In this document: in pieces, positions 1 through 11,700 of the stretch | How the letters are laid out: each line of letters opens with the position of its first letter | Numbering within the stretch: the first letter of the stretch is position 1 | DNA from: Hydnum rufescens UP504 | Lineage: Eukaryota; Basidiomycota; Agaricomycetes; Cantharellales; Hydnaceae | Reading direction: 5' to 3' | DNA: 31,064 bases | Assembly (NCBI GenBank): GCA_014904985.1 | Contig: MU128987.1 | Location: 210,982-242,045 of the forward strand | Notes under the pieces: model-generated | The model's input: only the letters and a program-made list of their open reading frames with translations | The model's database searches: none | What the model was told of the DNA's origin: nothing | Position numbers and translations under genes: made by a program

Positions 1-159
1 TATAGCATCCCTCAAAATTTCAGATTTATCACTCCAATGTGAGAGTCTCCATAATATTTTCAAGTTTCACTGAAATACCCCCTCCAGTTCAGGCACTTCC
101 ACTGCTCCAATCATCTGATTTTTTGCAGGTCACACACGATCACTATTTGAGGCACAGCC

Positions 160-640
160 CCAAATTTTCAGCCCGTTCTGAGCACTTTTGACATTTATCA
201 CATGACCGAAGATCTCCCCCTTCCCCTGCTTCACTCAGTCATCCAATTTGTTATGGGATTTGTTGCCAATCTGTAGTAGTAGTATTATGACAGTCTATGA
301 TTAAAATTTGAGGAATTACATGCAATATTGATTCAGTTATTCAAGAAATACTCTAGATCCATTCAATTTGGGGGTCAGAACTATGGTATGTAAGTGAAAT
401 TTCACTACATACCATAGTTCTGACCCCCAAATTGAATGGATCTAGAGTATTTCTTGAATAACTGAATCAATATTGCATGTAATCTCCTCAAATTTTAATC
501 AGTAGACTGTCATATACTACTACTACAGAGATGGCAACAAATCCATACAAATTGATGGACTGAATGAAGCAGGGGAAGGGAGAGATCTTGGTCAATGTGA
601 TAAATGTCAAAAAGTGCCCCGAAACGGCTGGAAAATTTGG
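160..640. repeat. Foldback element: 480-bp near-perfect inverted repeat
   Basis: The arms 160-399 and 400-640 are reverse complements with almost no spacer; the dyad centre is AGTGAAA/TTTCACT at 393-406. The inner 95 bp or so of each arm are nearly identical, and the outer parts are roughly 80-85% alike with small indels. Symmetry stops abruptly at CCAAATTTT (160-168) and AAAATTTGG (632-640). No target-site duplication is evident and no protein is encoded. It could be a foldback or MITE-like element, or a local inverted duplication; transcription would give a long hairpin RNA. Confidence 0.85.
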
Positions 641-2175
641 TTTTTCTCCTTCTACTTTTTTTTTTTTGGAAAACTGGAACAAAACTGGGCTTCACCCAGT
701 TCTGTGAAGTATTGTCACTTCCAGGGGACCATCATCAAATCTGTTGTATCGCCACAAAACAAAACTGGCACTTGTGTCACACTTTTGCTTTCAGTTTTGC
801 TCTAGTTTTCTCTACTGTGAAGCCCCCTATTGATTAGCAAATGAATCTGCATGGAAATAACATGAAACTGGGCTTCATGCATAGCTAGAGCACTCCACAG
901 ACAATAGGCATACCCTTGTAGAATCTCTGCCCCAAGTCTTGGTCTTTTTGGGGATGTTGATCGGGTTTAAAAACATTTTTGGATTTTATGTTTAATTTCA
1001 GTTGAAATTGACACTAATTTCCAGCCTACTATCTTCAGACTCAGCACTGCCCAGATGCTATGGCTGGGGTGTGAGAAGACACATTACCACATAAGCAGTG
1101 TGTGGCATCTGAAAAGAAGGGCAAGAAGGGGTAGTTGGGTGCACATAGATTTACATTGGTCCTGTGCTTGGGACAAAGTATGGAGGCAAATAAGGTTTTG
1201 CATCTCTCAGGTACAGGAAAAGTTCCACCAAACTTTGGTGATTTTTAAGAATTGAGTGGGCCTCCTTTCTGTCCAGAGAACATCCAGAAATGTCTATGCT
1301 ATTGGCACCTGTCTGGAGTTGGATGGCCAAATTCCCACACATCAGACTTAAAAATACTTGACAATCATTTGCATTCCCTCAGATCCAACTGGGGTTGAAT
1401 CTCTACATGTGGTACATGCTTTTCTTTGCAACCTTTTTCATCAGGTGTTAAGCCCCATTGCTTCAGCTTTGCCCAATCATCATGCTGTTCTCTTCCCTTG
1501 CATCCTTGTCCCTTGTCCTTGCTGCAGTCAGTTGCATTAATGCTGTGGCAGGCATCTTGCCTCCACTTTGCAGCAAGAGTGGATCTTGCCAATGCAGTAC
1601 CAAAAGGGCCATCAATGTTGCTATCCAGGAGTGCCGTCCTGAGATCTCAATATTTTGGGGCAGTCATCATGCTGATGGTGGCAAGATCATGTCAAAGGCA
1701 GATACTTGGATGTAGAAATACTGTACTGGGGGCATCAACACTGCCACCATTGGCATGGTGCTCTCCAGCAGTGCTAGGATCACAATGCCTGAAAGGGGTG
1801 ACTTGTGTGGGACTATGCATTGAAGTGTTTCACTGACACTGCAAGTGGACAAGTAGAGGTTGCACTTGGAGAGGCTTGATTTGACATGACCACCTTTTTC
1901 AAGATTGAACTTCCCATCCTCAAGCTTAATGAGCAGGTTTCAAGTGTCATCTCAATTGATGTGGACAATAATTGTGAACTGATTTGCACCTAGTATTGCA
2001 ATCAGCCTGATGGATGTCCACAAGACCACAAGGCAGGTCTTTCTTTTTCTCATATCAAATTTTCTCTAACAATACAATTTCTTTCAGCTGCCATTGTGTA
2101 TCATTCAGGTAATTTATTTTTGTCATCAGTCTCCTACTTGTGATCCTCACCCAGGTTTTTTTTTAGGTTGTTCCA
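641..2175. other. Gene-free AT-rich stretch
   Basis: I see no supportable gene. There is a T-run near 656-667 and several short overlapping open frames on both strands. Minus-strand frames at 1365-1592 and 1151-1342 lie one after the other and have a somewhat protein-like composition, but they are separated by a stop and a frame change and match no motif I recognise. A decayed gene fragment is possible but not shown. Confidence 0.4.
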
Positions 2176-2420
2176 CCCAATGTTATGAGTTGTACTCATA
2201 ACCTTGATTATGTATGCAGAATAACCAAGCCTATCACATCATCACATGACCTTCCCCCTTGCTGCCATTGTGCCTTCCTCTTTTAGCATTTCCTATTATA
2301 GACATCCCTCCTTTATTCAACTTATCCCTTTATTCACAAACCCTTTTGATCTCTAGAAGTATAAGTAGTTACTTGATGTACACTTGCTCTTTAGAAGATC
2401 AAGAATATATTGTCAACTGA

Positions 2421-5163
2421 TGTAAGGAGGATGGTTATAGGCCAATCCAACCACAGTCTGTGATGTTGAGCCAGGGACAAAGAAGGGAATCACAGAACTA
2501 ATTCAGATGTTCAGGTTCAAGTGGGGAAGGTTTTTTTTGAACAGGAGAAATTGCAGTGAGCCAACAAAGCCCAAGCAATTAAGTGAGAATGTGTGTTTCA
2601 GTCAAATTACCACACCCTAAGAATCCCTTCTTGAGATCTTAGTCAAAGTGTAGTTAGAATTCACTTTTTGTTAGTGAGAAATCACCCAGGGACCAGCAGC
2701 TGTTCAAGGAGCTTCAAACTGGAGGGAGGGGGAGAACTACTGAATTTGTGTGCTAGCTGCACCTAATATACAATACAGACTTCGACTCAATAGAAAGTAA
2801 AAAAGTCGGACTTAAGGGACATATAGAGAAAAAGAAATAAAGTTAAAATCTTCAAAACTGATGGAGATATTCCAATTTCAAGATAAAAGGGGAGATTGAC
2901 ACATTACATGCTATTCCTCCTTCAATTCTGGACAAGTTCCCTTAAGGAAAAGTGGAATAGGTCTCCCTGGAGGTCTTCTCCATCGGACATATGAGGGCTG
3001 GAAGTAATTCGCTATTTTGAATGGTGGAGCAAAGGGGGAGTCATGGGGAGGGAGTTGTCTTGTGAAAAATGGAGTTCGTGTCCGCTCGTTTTTCCCTTGG
3101 TACCGTTCGATGCGCATTTTTAACAGCTTTCAGAGTGTGGTACTCGCGAACGAATCCGATAAAAATTGGCTTCGAAAATCAAGAAATACTCCTTCAGAGT
3201 ATGAATCTTGGAAAGATATTGTTACAGGGACCGCATTTTTGATCCGTTCGTCGCATGTTTGGTACCGTTCGATAGGTACTGTTTGTATCTTTCTGGGCAC
3301 GGTTTTTTCGAGTTGATCAGATTAAAAATGAAAGAGAAATTTGACAAATACTCCTTTAGAGTAGTGTAGCCCCTTAAAGGATCATGTGATGGATCTGTGA
3401 GTCCAGAATCAGAACTAGGCCTGGTCTGCATCATTACATAATCACAATCCATCACCCTTAAGGCAGTAGGATGACTTGGAAGAGCAGGCAAGTCATACAG
3501 TCTTGAAGAAGGATGGCAAGTTGAATTGCCTTGTCCAAAGAAAATGGACTTGATGTGGGGCATAAACTGCCCCTTTTTGATGAGGACTGTTGAAGTCCAA
3601 TGGACAGTCAATAAATTGACTGGTGTTCATGGTAAAGGAATGAGGCAATATTATGAGTTGGAAAGGGGTAGGGATCCAATTGATTTCTTGAATAAACAAA
3701 TGATGATGGAATTAAATGAGCATTGTAAGTGGGAAACAGAAGTTGAATCCAGCTACAGTCTGCAAGATGGAAATGAGGATGAAGAGAGGGGATAACAGGG
3801 CCAATATGAATGTTAAGGTCTGAGGGAAAGAGGGGTCTTTGGATGGGTAGAATTGTCCTGTATAGACAGAGCCTGTCCAGACAATAAATGAAGGGGTTGT
3901 TAAATCAGGGAATCACACTCTAGGTCCTCCTCTTGGGAGCCTATCAAAAGTGTGATTAGTGGGGGTTGAGTTATGAGATTTACCCTGACACCAGCAGCAG
4001 TTCAACTAGCTTTTCAACTGGGGATGGGGGAAAGATGATAGAAATTCACATCTCCTGCACTTAATATACATCACAGAAAATGCTATGGTAACTGGTGGAA
4101 AGGTGGGATTAAGGCGAAAATGATGAAAAATAAATCAAGTCAAAAGCTTCAAAACTGAAGGAGATATTCAATTAACAAGTCAGAATAGGGGAATATGGCT
4201 TAACCAAGGTATTCCTCCTTTCCTACTGAACAAATCCCTTGAGAAAAGGTGGAACTGGTTGCCCTAGATGTACCCTCCATCAGACATAGGGTTCCAGGAC
4301 CATAATTGCCTTTAGTAATCAGAAAAGCGGAGGTAAAAGTGAAATGAGCCATGGGGAGACTAAATTACAGAAAGCTGAGTTCTAATTCGCTTGTTTTCCC
4401 CTTGGTACCTTTCGATGCGGATTTTTAGTTTCCTTCCAGGGGTGGTCGTTTCTAACAAATCGGATCAAAACTGATGGAGATATTTGCGAAATACTGAAGG
4501 ATAGTGTGGAGCATGAGGTAAAATTGACCTGGAGGATGCAGTTTGCATCCGATAAATGCGTGTGTGGTCCCATTAGATAGGTATTGATTGTAGCTTTCTG
4601 GGTGCTGTTTTTTTGAGTTGATCCGATCAAACCTGGTGGAGATATTTGTGAAATACCCCTTGAGAGTATTGGAATAGCCCCTATTTAACATGTGACAAGT
4701 CCATGAGTCGAAGTGGGAGTCGTGTTATGTAATCCAAGGTCAAATACCACCCTTGAGGCAATTAGATATGCCAATAGTGATACAATAGGTGGATGAAAGT
4801 AAGCAAGTTGAATTGCTATAGCCTGGTTAAACTGGCTTGGAAATAAGTATGATTTGGATGGCCTGTTGAAGTGCCAAGGACAGACAAATAATTGTCTTGT
4901 ATATAGGGTGGAGGAAAAGTAAAAGGGCCATGGTTCCTGGGATGTGGAATTCATGCTATTTGACAGCCAAAGGAATAATGAGTGTAGATATGAGAGAAAT
5001 GTAGAAATATGGATTTGTTTGAGGAGGTAGTTGGGCCCGGATGAGGTATGTACATAGTGGGATTTTATCCCTCCAACAGCATGGTGACATGTAATTGACT
5101 CATTTGTAAGGAAAATAGGCCTTGGATGAGGATTCTATGGTGTAGGGATTTATCCCTCCAACA
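2421..5163. mobile_element. R1: composite non-coding LTR-like repeat with 4-bp TSD
   Basis: R1 starts TGTAAGGAGGATGG and ends ATCCCTCCAACA, and is flanked by CTGA at 2417-2420 and 5164-5167. The uninterrupted target CTGATTGAAT is seen in the LTR at 16177-16632. It contains two diverged copies of the repeat that stands alone as R2. The first runs about 2421-3723 and has lost its end. The second starts at TGTAAGTGGG (3724) and ends near 5081, followed by a further 82 bp that repeats the terminal motif. Each copy has an internal imperfect tandem duplication of about 155 bp around GGTACCGTTCGAT (near 3099 and 3261). The short open frames inside it are not conserved between copies, so it looks non-autonomous. 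Confidence 0.75.
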
Positions 5164-5284
5164 CTGATTGAATTATCCTTTTGTGATCTCAGTTATCACT
5201 CATGACTCTCATCTCTAAAAGCCTTTGCATATTAACTCTCAAGAAGCCAGTCTTCCTCATACATACTCATCTCTCGTGACTTTA

Positions 5285-5759
5285 TGTTAATTCGGTCGTA
5301 TCTGAATTAAGGGTTGACAGTAGGGAACTCCCAGGCAGGGGTTTGGGTCCCAGTTGGGGACTTGCAAGCATGTATAAGGACATAGTACTCGCCTTAGATG
5401 GTATTTCTAGAGAGTCCATAGTAGGTCTCATTACGGAAGAAGTTGGCCTGTTGCGCAGGGTGCTGTTCCAGCACCGCGCAAAGGCATGAGTTGCAGGAAA
5501 GTAAAAAGATACCTTTCCAGGGCTTGCTGGGTAAGCTAGTACAGCGAATCTATGCTATTATGTAAGCAAGGAATCTAGCTAAACCTGGGGCAGCACCAAA
5601 CTCCCTGTGGGAGAAGCTTTCCACTGGTTTTGGTGGAGGAAGGGAAAAAGAAGAAAAGAAAAGGGAAGAGAGGGGTTCAATGATGAAAGAGTACAGAACC
5701 GGCATGATAGATATGACAACGGACGGCCCTGCTGTCATGAGAATTTCACGCTACTAACA
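5285..5759 (-). repeat. 3' LTR of the chromovirus (element orientation)
   Basis: 475 bp, the same length as the other LTR and without indels against it. I count 25 substitutions, all transitions, every one at a CpG/TpG/CpA position. A stem at 5451-5481 (TTGCGC..GGTGCTG, loop TTC, CAGCACC GCGCAA) is identical in both LTRs although it holds several CpGs. This copy has lost more CpGs than its partner. Confidence 0.97.
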
Positions 5760-5760
5760 A

Positions 5761-5773
5761 TGCCCCCCATTCC
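5761..5773 (-). other. Polypurine tract next to the 3' LTR
   Basis: On the minus strand GGAATGGGGGGCA lies directly before the LTR, 16-30 nt downstream of the terminal TAG of the polyprotein. Position and composition fit the plus-strand primer of an LTR retrotransposon. Confidence 0.75.
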
Positions 5774-5788
5774 TACAGGCGTGAGTAT

Positions 5789-7735
5789 CTAGCGTCGTGA
5801 GGAATACTCTCTGTGGCGTCGTGGGTCGGGATCCTTGTCGCTATCATCGGTTCTGTAGTATTGATCGCATTGGGTTTCGGAGCATATGGTTCAGCATTGC
5901 GACCCACTGGACCCTGCGCAGGCTAGCTCTAGTTCCATGCACGAGCGTTGATCGAGTCAATCCAGCCCTGGATGAGTTGGTGCCAGGTGGATGATGGGAG
6001 CTTCGAGCCATGTCCCATTGGTGGCGTTGACGTATGGTGCTCGGCCCACTATTTGAGGTCGTGCTGAAGCTAAGGACTGGTTCGGAGCATACGTATCAGG
6101 AAGTTCCCTAGGGGCTGGGGGGTGGTAGCACTCGAGGGTCCGGGGAGGGGAGCATCTTCTTTCGCCAGTGTTGTCAGGCGCTAAGTCTCTGGAGTGCGCT
6201 CGAGGGTCTGGCGAGGATCATCGTGGTGGCCTGGAGTGGGAAGACCGGTCATTCTGTGGCCTCCAGTGTCTATCCTCTTCTAGGGGTCTGGGAATACGGT
6301 TGGGGCCCGAGCGTGGGTCGTGGGACTGTCCTTGGGGGGCAGGTCTGAAACCCTGGCCAGGTCACGGTCTGGGTTCTGCTCCATAGGTGATGGTAGCTTG
6401 GGTCGCCAGATTGGGCAATCCTTCCCACCAAATGCTGGCGTCTGGCTGACTTTCTTGTGACATGGACGGCGTGTTTGCTCCTTGGGGAGCATCTTCCCAG
6501 TCCATATCCACGTCGAATGGGGAACTGGCGGAGCCTGTAGTATTTTCCGTAGGGCCGGATGTACTTTGGGCTGGGACGTTGGTGTCTTCCGTACCCTGAG
6601 GAGTAGTCGTAGTTGCTTTTTGTTCCACGGCGGTCATGAATGTGCCATCCGGTTGGTAGTAACGTGCCGAATATAGTAACTTCATTACATTGTCCAGTAC
6701 ATCGAAGTTGTCGGGGTGGGGCGGGGGGCCTGGGAATGTGTCCTGCCATGCATATGATTTGTGATCCTCAATGCCTGGGAAGGCAGGGACCTCCCCTTCA
6801 TAGTTGTCACAGAGTAGGAGGGGTTCTTTTTGGCGAGCCTTGTTGGTGGCGAAGTACCCGTCTCATAGCAGCATCGTTCTGGCCTTGGGCTCCACCTGTA
6901 TCGAGTCGATGCTATGGGCGGAATCTATGTAGGCATGCAGGTGATAGGCATGAAGTTGTTTCCACAGCAGGGTCGCCTTAATTTCATCTGTCGGTTTGTC
7001 CCAGATGAATCCTGCTGGAGCACTTAGGTACCACAAGATCGGGGGAATGTCTTCGAGTTTGTCGTAGGGAGGGTGGGGGTCGACAAACTGGCGGTGGGCC
7101 TTGGTGTAGTTGGAGTAGGCTAAGAGGATCGCGATTACTCGAGTGATTTGCAGGTATCGGGCGTGGAGAGCATCGCTGAAGTACCATGGTTTGAACAAGT
7201 TCTCGAATCTGGGACAGTTAGGTGCGTCGATGTGATAACGCAGGTCCCTGGCCAGACTGGGGATCAGGAACTTTGACTCGTGCTTGTTTTTGTCTGCCTG
7301 GGTCCAAGCGTACTCCCAGGAAGCCCGTAGGGTGTCTAGGCATTCTTTGCGTACAAAGAACTGTTTGTTCTCGTATTGCACATTGCATATGGGTTGGAGG
7401 AAGGTGGGGACAAAGGCCAAAAGTAGACTACTGGGGGGAGAGACAGAGATTAGCTCGTACGAAGGCCTATGGCCCAGGAAGTCATGTATGCCCATGTGTC
7501 CCGTTTGTGTAAGCTGCAGTGTCGGTGGTGTGAAGACTCCAGCTGTCGTGTCCCAGAATGTGTAGCCGTGATGTTGGCTACCCACATAACGGGCTGGCTG
7601 TGGATTGTTGAAGTTGGTACAGGAGATCATGATATGGCAGTATGGTCGGCGTGTGTTTGGAGTGTGCTGTTCGGCTAACCCTGAGAAGTAGATCTCAATG
7701 GGAGTGGTGGCCTTAGGTATAGGGGGTGCCTTTTT
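5789..7735 (-). pseudogene. Post-chromodomain extension, about 650 codons, function unknown
   Basis: The frame that carries the chromodomain continues without TAA or TAG to 5789, 30 nt from the 3' LTR, crossing only TGA codons (6863, 6362, 6218, 5957, 5891). The first part (about 7735-6690) is globular-looking, rich in aromatic residues and Trp, with segments such as FLGHRPSYEL, LFKPWYFSDALHARYLQ and PPILWYLSAPAGFIWDKP. The second part (about 6690-6370) is acidic, Thr/Ser/Pro-rich and disordered-looking. The tail is Arg/Pro-rich. I do not recognise a domain. Chromoviral polyproteins usually end shortly after the chromodomain, so this could be a captured host domain or an accessory or envelope-position ORF fused in frame. 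No signal peptide or membrane segment is obvious. Confidence 0.7.
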
Positions 7736-7891
7736 CCTATGGTATTCCTGTAGGGCCTCCAGGGCATTTCTTAGGTCGCGGCTGGATTGCCAGGAGTCGT
7801 GTTCTGGGCCATAGCCTAACCAACGGACTAGGTATTCAATCGAACATTTTTGTTTATTGTGTCGATGGTTGATAATTTCATCCACCTCGTA
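7736..7891 (-). other. Chromodomain of the polyprotein
   Basis: After the integrase C-terminal GPFEI motif comes YEVDEIINHR, then EYLVRWLGYGPEHDSWQ, then a helix to about 7736. This is the chromodomain signature: aromatic residues (Y, W, W) and the YLV(K/R)W-GY core. In chromoviruses the domain binds histone marks and targets integration. It is uninterrupted by stops. Confidence 0.93.
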
Positions 7892-8118
7892 CTCTTCTGA
7901 AGACTGTAATCTGTCCCGTGGGTTTGTGAGTCGGGGGCAGTCCTTGTCTTCCAACCATCTATACAGTGTCAGGTGCTCTAGATTGACCACATTATGCATT
8001 GGCATGGAATTGGGCAGCCTTAACTGGTAAGCCGTGGGGCTGACCACTTCCGTGATCTCAAAAGGCCCTATGTGACATTGCATGAACTTGCGACCTGTAC
8101 CCTTAACATCCACTAGTT

Positions 8119-9165
8119 CTAGGGTATGGGGTTTATTAGTACTTCGTTGCCTATTTTGTATAGTATGGCTCGATGTTTTTTGTCGTACTGGTAGGCTTGA
8201 GTATTGGCCGACCTCACTATAGCGTCTCTGGCTAGATCTCGTTGTACTCTGAGAGCATGTATTCTACTGTCGGCCAGGGGGCTGGTCGTTTGCAGGGGTT
8301 CAGCTTCCTCCTGTAATAGTTGTAGAGGAGTCCGGGGAATGTACCCTAATAATAGTTCTGCAGGGGTGGCTTGGGTGGACAAGTGCACTGCCTGGTTGTA
8401 GGCGGAGGCCGACACGTCTAGCCAGTCAACCCAGTCCATACAATCAGCACTCACATAACACCGAATCATGGTCTCCAGATGTTGGTTCATGACCTCCGTC
8501 TGGCCGTCTGTTTGAGGATGGTGCAATGTGGACATAGCCAGTCGGGTGTCAAAATAGTTGGCCAGTGCCCGCCAAAAGTTACTTATGAACTGAGGGTCGT
8601 GATCGCTCACTATCCGTTTGGGCAACCCGAAATGTTTGTATACATCTCGGTATAGCAAAGTCGCTACTCGGTCAGCCGTGACCCGTGTGGTCATTGGTAT
8701 GAATGTTCCATACTTGGTAAGTTTGTCCACTACTATGAGTATAGCGTCATGCCCCTTTGATTCAGGTAGTCCTGTCACGAAGTCCATGCTGATCACTTCA
8801 AATGGCAGGCTAGGGACTTCGATCGGGGCCAGGTAACCTTTAGACCCTGACCTATCGTGTTTGGTTTTTTGACATATGTCGCAGGTGTCACAATACCGTA
8901 TAACATCCTTTCGCATGGACTTCCAGTAGTAACCTTGTCGTAGCACTTCCAGAGTTTTTCCCCACCACCCATGTGCTGCTTCATGGGGGGAGTCATGCAC
9001 CTCTTTGACCAGGTCCAATTGTTTGTTCCATGGTACGCAGAGCCTGAACTGATTATTGGCATTCTTAAAAAGTATCAGTCCATTATGTCCTCATGCAAAA
9101 TGTCGAAATTGCTCGATTTTGATGTTCGGATCTGGAACGTTTTCCTCCCCCGTCATGGGATTTGT
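8119..9165 (-). pseudogene. Integrase with HHCC and DD35E core
   Basis: The zinc-binding N-terminus (two His around HDSPHEAAHG, then CDTCDIC) is followed by the catalytic core. The first Asp is in ISMDFVTGLP (near 8784), the second in IVSDHDPQF, and Glu in HHPQTDGQTEVMNQ, with 35 residues between second Asp and Glu. Integrase inserts the cDNA; chromodomain-bearing versions steer it to marked chromatin. An in-frame TGA at 9091 lies upstream of the HHCC. The frame ends at TAG 8119 only because a base appears lost in the A-run near 8125; similarity resumes in the next frame at LELVDVKGTGRKFM. Confidence 0.93.
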
Positions 9166-9168
9166 TCA

Positions 9169-11001
9169 GGCCCATATAGCCTTAAACTCAGGATTGTGCT
9201 TGTAACCTTCCTGAAATTGACGTATAATCTCCGATGAGACTGCTAGGTTTAGCCCTGGTGCTCTTCTTGGAAGGTGTTGCAGTTCTGTATCCTCTTGTGT
9301 GACTTCCCCCACATTACTTGGGACAGGGATTGTAGGCCCCGTGGCACCAGGTTGGGCCTTTGCCTGGGCTCTCGTTTGGACAAATATGGCTTTCCCAAGG
9401 CTGGGGGAGTGCATGTAACGGTTCCAGCTCTTGGCTTGACTATCCTCATTGGCTACAAGTTCTGGAATATTTTGGTCCATGGGGGATACTACCTCAGGGG
9501 TTGATTCCAATCTTGACAGGGGGTCCACATTGGAGTGCACTCGGCCTGGACGGTGTACAATCGCCATACCTGGAAAGGCCGCAAATACTGCCCCCCACGC
9601 ACTAAGGTGTTGATTCGCATTCTCATAAGTTTTTGCCCATTGTAGTGCTGCATGATCAGTTACTAGTAATATACGTTCTCCTTTGATGAAGGGTAGGAAC
9701 CGGATCAGGCTGTCTTTGGCAGCTAGGGCTTCCTGTTCGGTGGCGGAGTAACGCGTCTCGGTGGCTTTGCATGTGCGACTCCAATATGCAATAACCTGTT
9801 CCACAAATACAATGGTATCTTCGAAGTTCTGGGCCCAGTCGTTCGTTGGGGATCGGTCATCGTGTGTGTCCGATAGTTTAATTGTGAGTTCAGGAATAGG
9901 ACTCTTGTCATTGTAGGCCTTCTGTAGTCGGTCATAAGTCTTAGTACCCCGTAGGTCTCGTATGGTTATAGGCTGGATCTGCTGTAGTGCCCCTGCAAGG
10001 GCAATGTCGGAAGCACCTGTGTACAGACAGTACCCCCGTCCTTTGACCGGGTGACCCCATACTGGTGCGGATGTGAGGGCTAGTTTCAACACCCTGTAGG
10101 CCTCTTCATGTTCGGCCCCCCAGTACCAGGGCGCTCCTTTCCTGAGTAGTGTGAATAGCGGTGCCGCAGATTCTGAGAAGCGAGGAATATAGGCAGCAAA
10201 ATACACTGTCATTCCTAGAAAGGTCTCCAGGTCCTTTCGGTGCCAGGGAGGGGCTAGTGTGGCCACGGCTCATACCTTTTCAGCATCTGTGGATAGACCT
10301 AGTCGAGATACCTTTTGTCCTAACAGCCGTATGCTACGATATCCTACATGGCATTTATGAGGTGCCAGGGTAATTCCTGATCTTTTGATGGCATCCAGCA
10401 CAGCATCGATGTGTTTAAGGTGTTCCTCAAGCAAGTGGGAATACACCACAATGTCGTCTATGTAGACTAGAGTGAACACCCATAAGTAGGGGGATAAAAT
10501 TTCTTGCATAACTTGTTGGAAGATGGGCGGGCCATTTCGCCAGCCAAAGGGCATTCTAGTGAACTGATGAAGGCCCTGGTGAGTTCTCATAGCCGTATAG
10601 GGCTGGGAGACTTCGTCAAATTCTAGCTGGGTGAAACCTGCTAGTGCATCAAAGGAGGACAAGTACTGAGCCCCTGAAAGAGCCTGCAGGATGTCCGTCT
10701 GCTGGGGAATGGGGAACTGGTCCGCTATGGTGGCCGCGTTTAATTTCCTCCAGTCTACGCAGAGTCGATCCTTGCCGTTCTTGTGTACGATAAGTACGGG
10801 AGCTCCCCAAGGGCTGTTGGATGGTTCAATTACACCCTGTTTCAACCATAGGTCGAGCTGTTTGTCGATAAGTTCACGTTTGGTGGGTGAGGCAATGTAC
10901 GGCACTGCCGAAATAGGTTTTGTCCCTGCTTCGAGTTCTATATGCACCCTGGTAGGGTGCTTTCCCAATCGTCCGTCGAACCCGAAAGCCAATTCGTTTT
11001 T
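9169..11001 (-). pseudogene. Reverse transcriptase and RNase H
   Basis: RT spans about 10270-10992 with the expected blocks: VIEPSNSPWGAPVLIV, CVDWRKLN, FDALAGFTQLEF (first catalytic Asp near 10650), MPFGWRNGPP, and YIDDIVVYS (YIDD at 10453-10464). After the TGA at 10270 the connection and RNase H follow: YSATEQEALA and VTDHAALQW carry the Glu and the later Asp. The first RNase H Asp of the usual Y-D-ASD block is Gly here (YTGASDIAL, near 10015), so RNase H would be catalytically impaired. About 60 residues are inserted between that block and VIAYWSR. The linker at the end carries a TGA at 9166. Confidence 0.93.
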
Positions 11002-11700
11002 TCATAGTACCTTGTAGATCTGGGCTCTTTGTTCGGCTGGCAAGGATGGATCCACGTCCACGAGCTTCTCTAGATCTTTGGAGTTGAGCGTGTCTGAACT
11101 ACTGGATTCAGCGGTCTTGGGACCCCAACTGCTGGGTTCTTCGCTCTCGGTCAGGGCCATTGACTGGGTCGCTTTTCCTTCATTGTTGGGGCGATTTAGG
11201 TCTTTTTGGTTGAGGGACCCTTCCACTAATGCTCATACCAGCGCAGCCCATCGATAGAATCGCTCCTTCTCTTTGGTTGTTAGACTATCTTCCTTGGCCA
11301 GACAGGCCACAGGATCAAGCATTAGACCTAGTACTTCCCCTTTTTGTACATACTTGGGTGTGGGCGAAGGGTTGGCAATGGACAGGTACACTTCGTTAGC
11401 TGTGTCGACTAAACAGTCGGTGGGGGCCAGGAAACTGTCCCGTCCTCGCCAGAGGACATGTTTCTCGATGAGTCGTGTTCTGTTTCGGTGATCAAAATTA
11501 CCGTATATTGGAATTTTGGATACATATCCTCCCGGTATGCAAGTATCCTGTACGGCATAGACCTTCCCCTTGCCTGTCTTGCGTTGAGGGGAAGAGTCAG
11601 AGGTTCTTCCAAGGGAACTTTTAGTTATTTGTGAGACAGTGAAACTTTCTGAGTGGCTACCTGCTTGGGTAGCAGGTATTCGGTGTTCGCTATTCCCAAC

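Noticed and set aside
1426..1836. 136-residue open frame on the plus strand
   Set aside because: Cys/Ser/Leu-rich composition, no motif, overlapping frames of equal quality on the other strand; looks like chance.
3526..3795. 89-residue open frame in R1
   Set aside because: It crosses the junction between the two R copies at 3724 and is not open in the other copies; it is repeat sequence.
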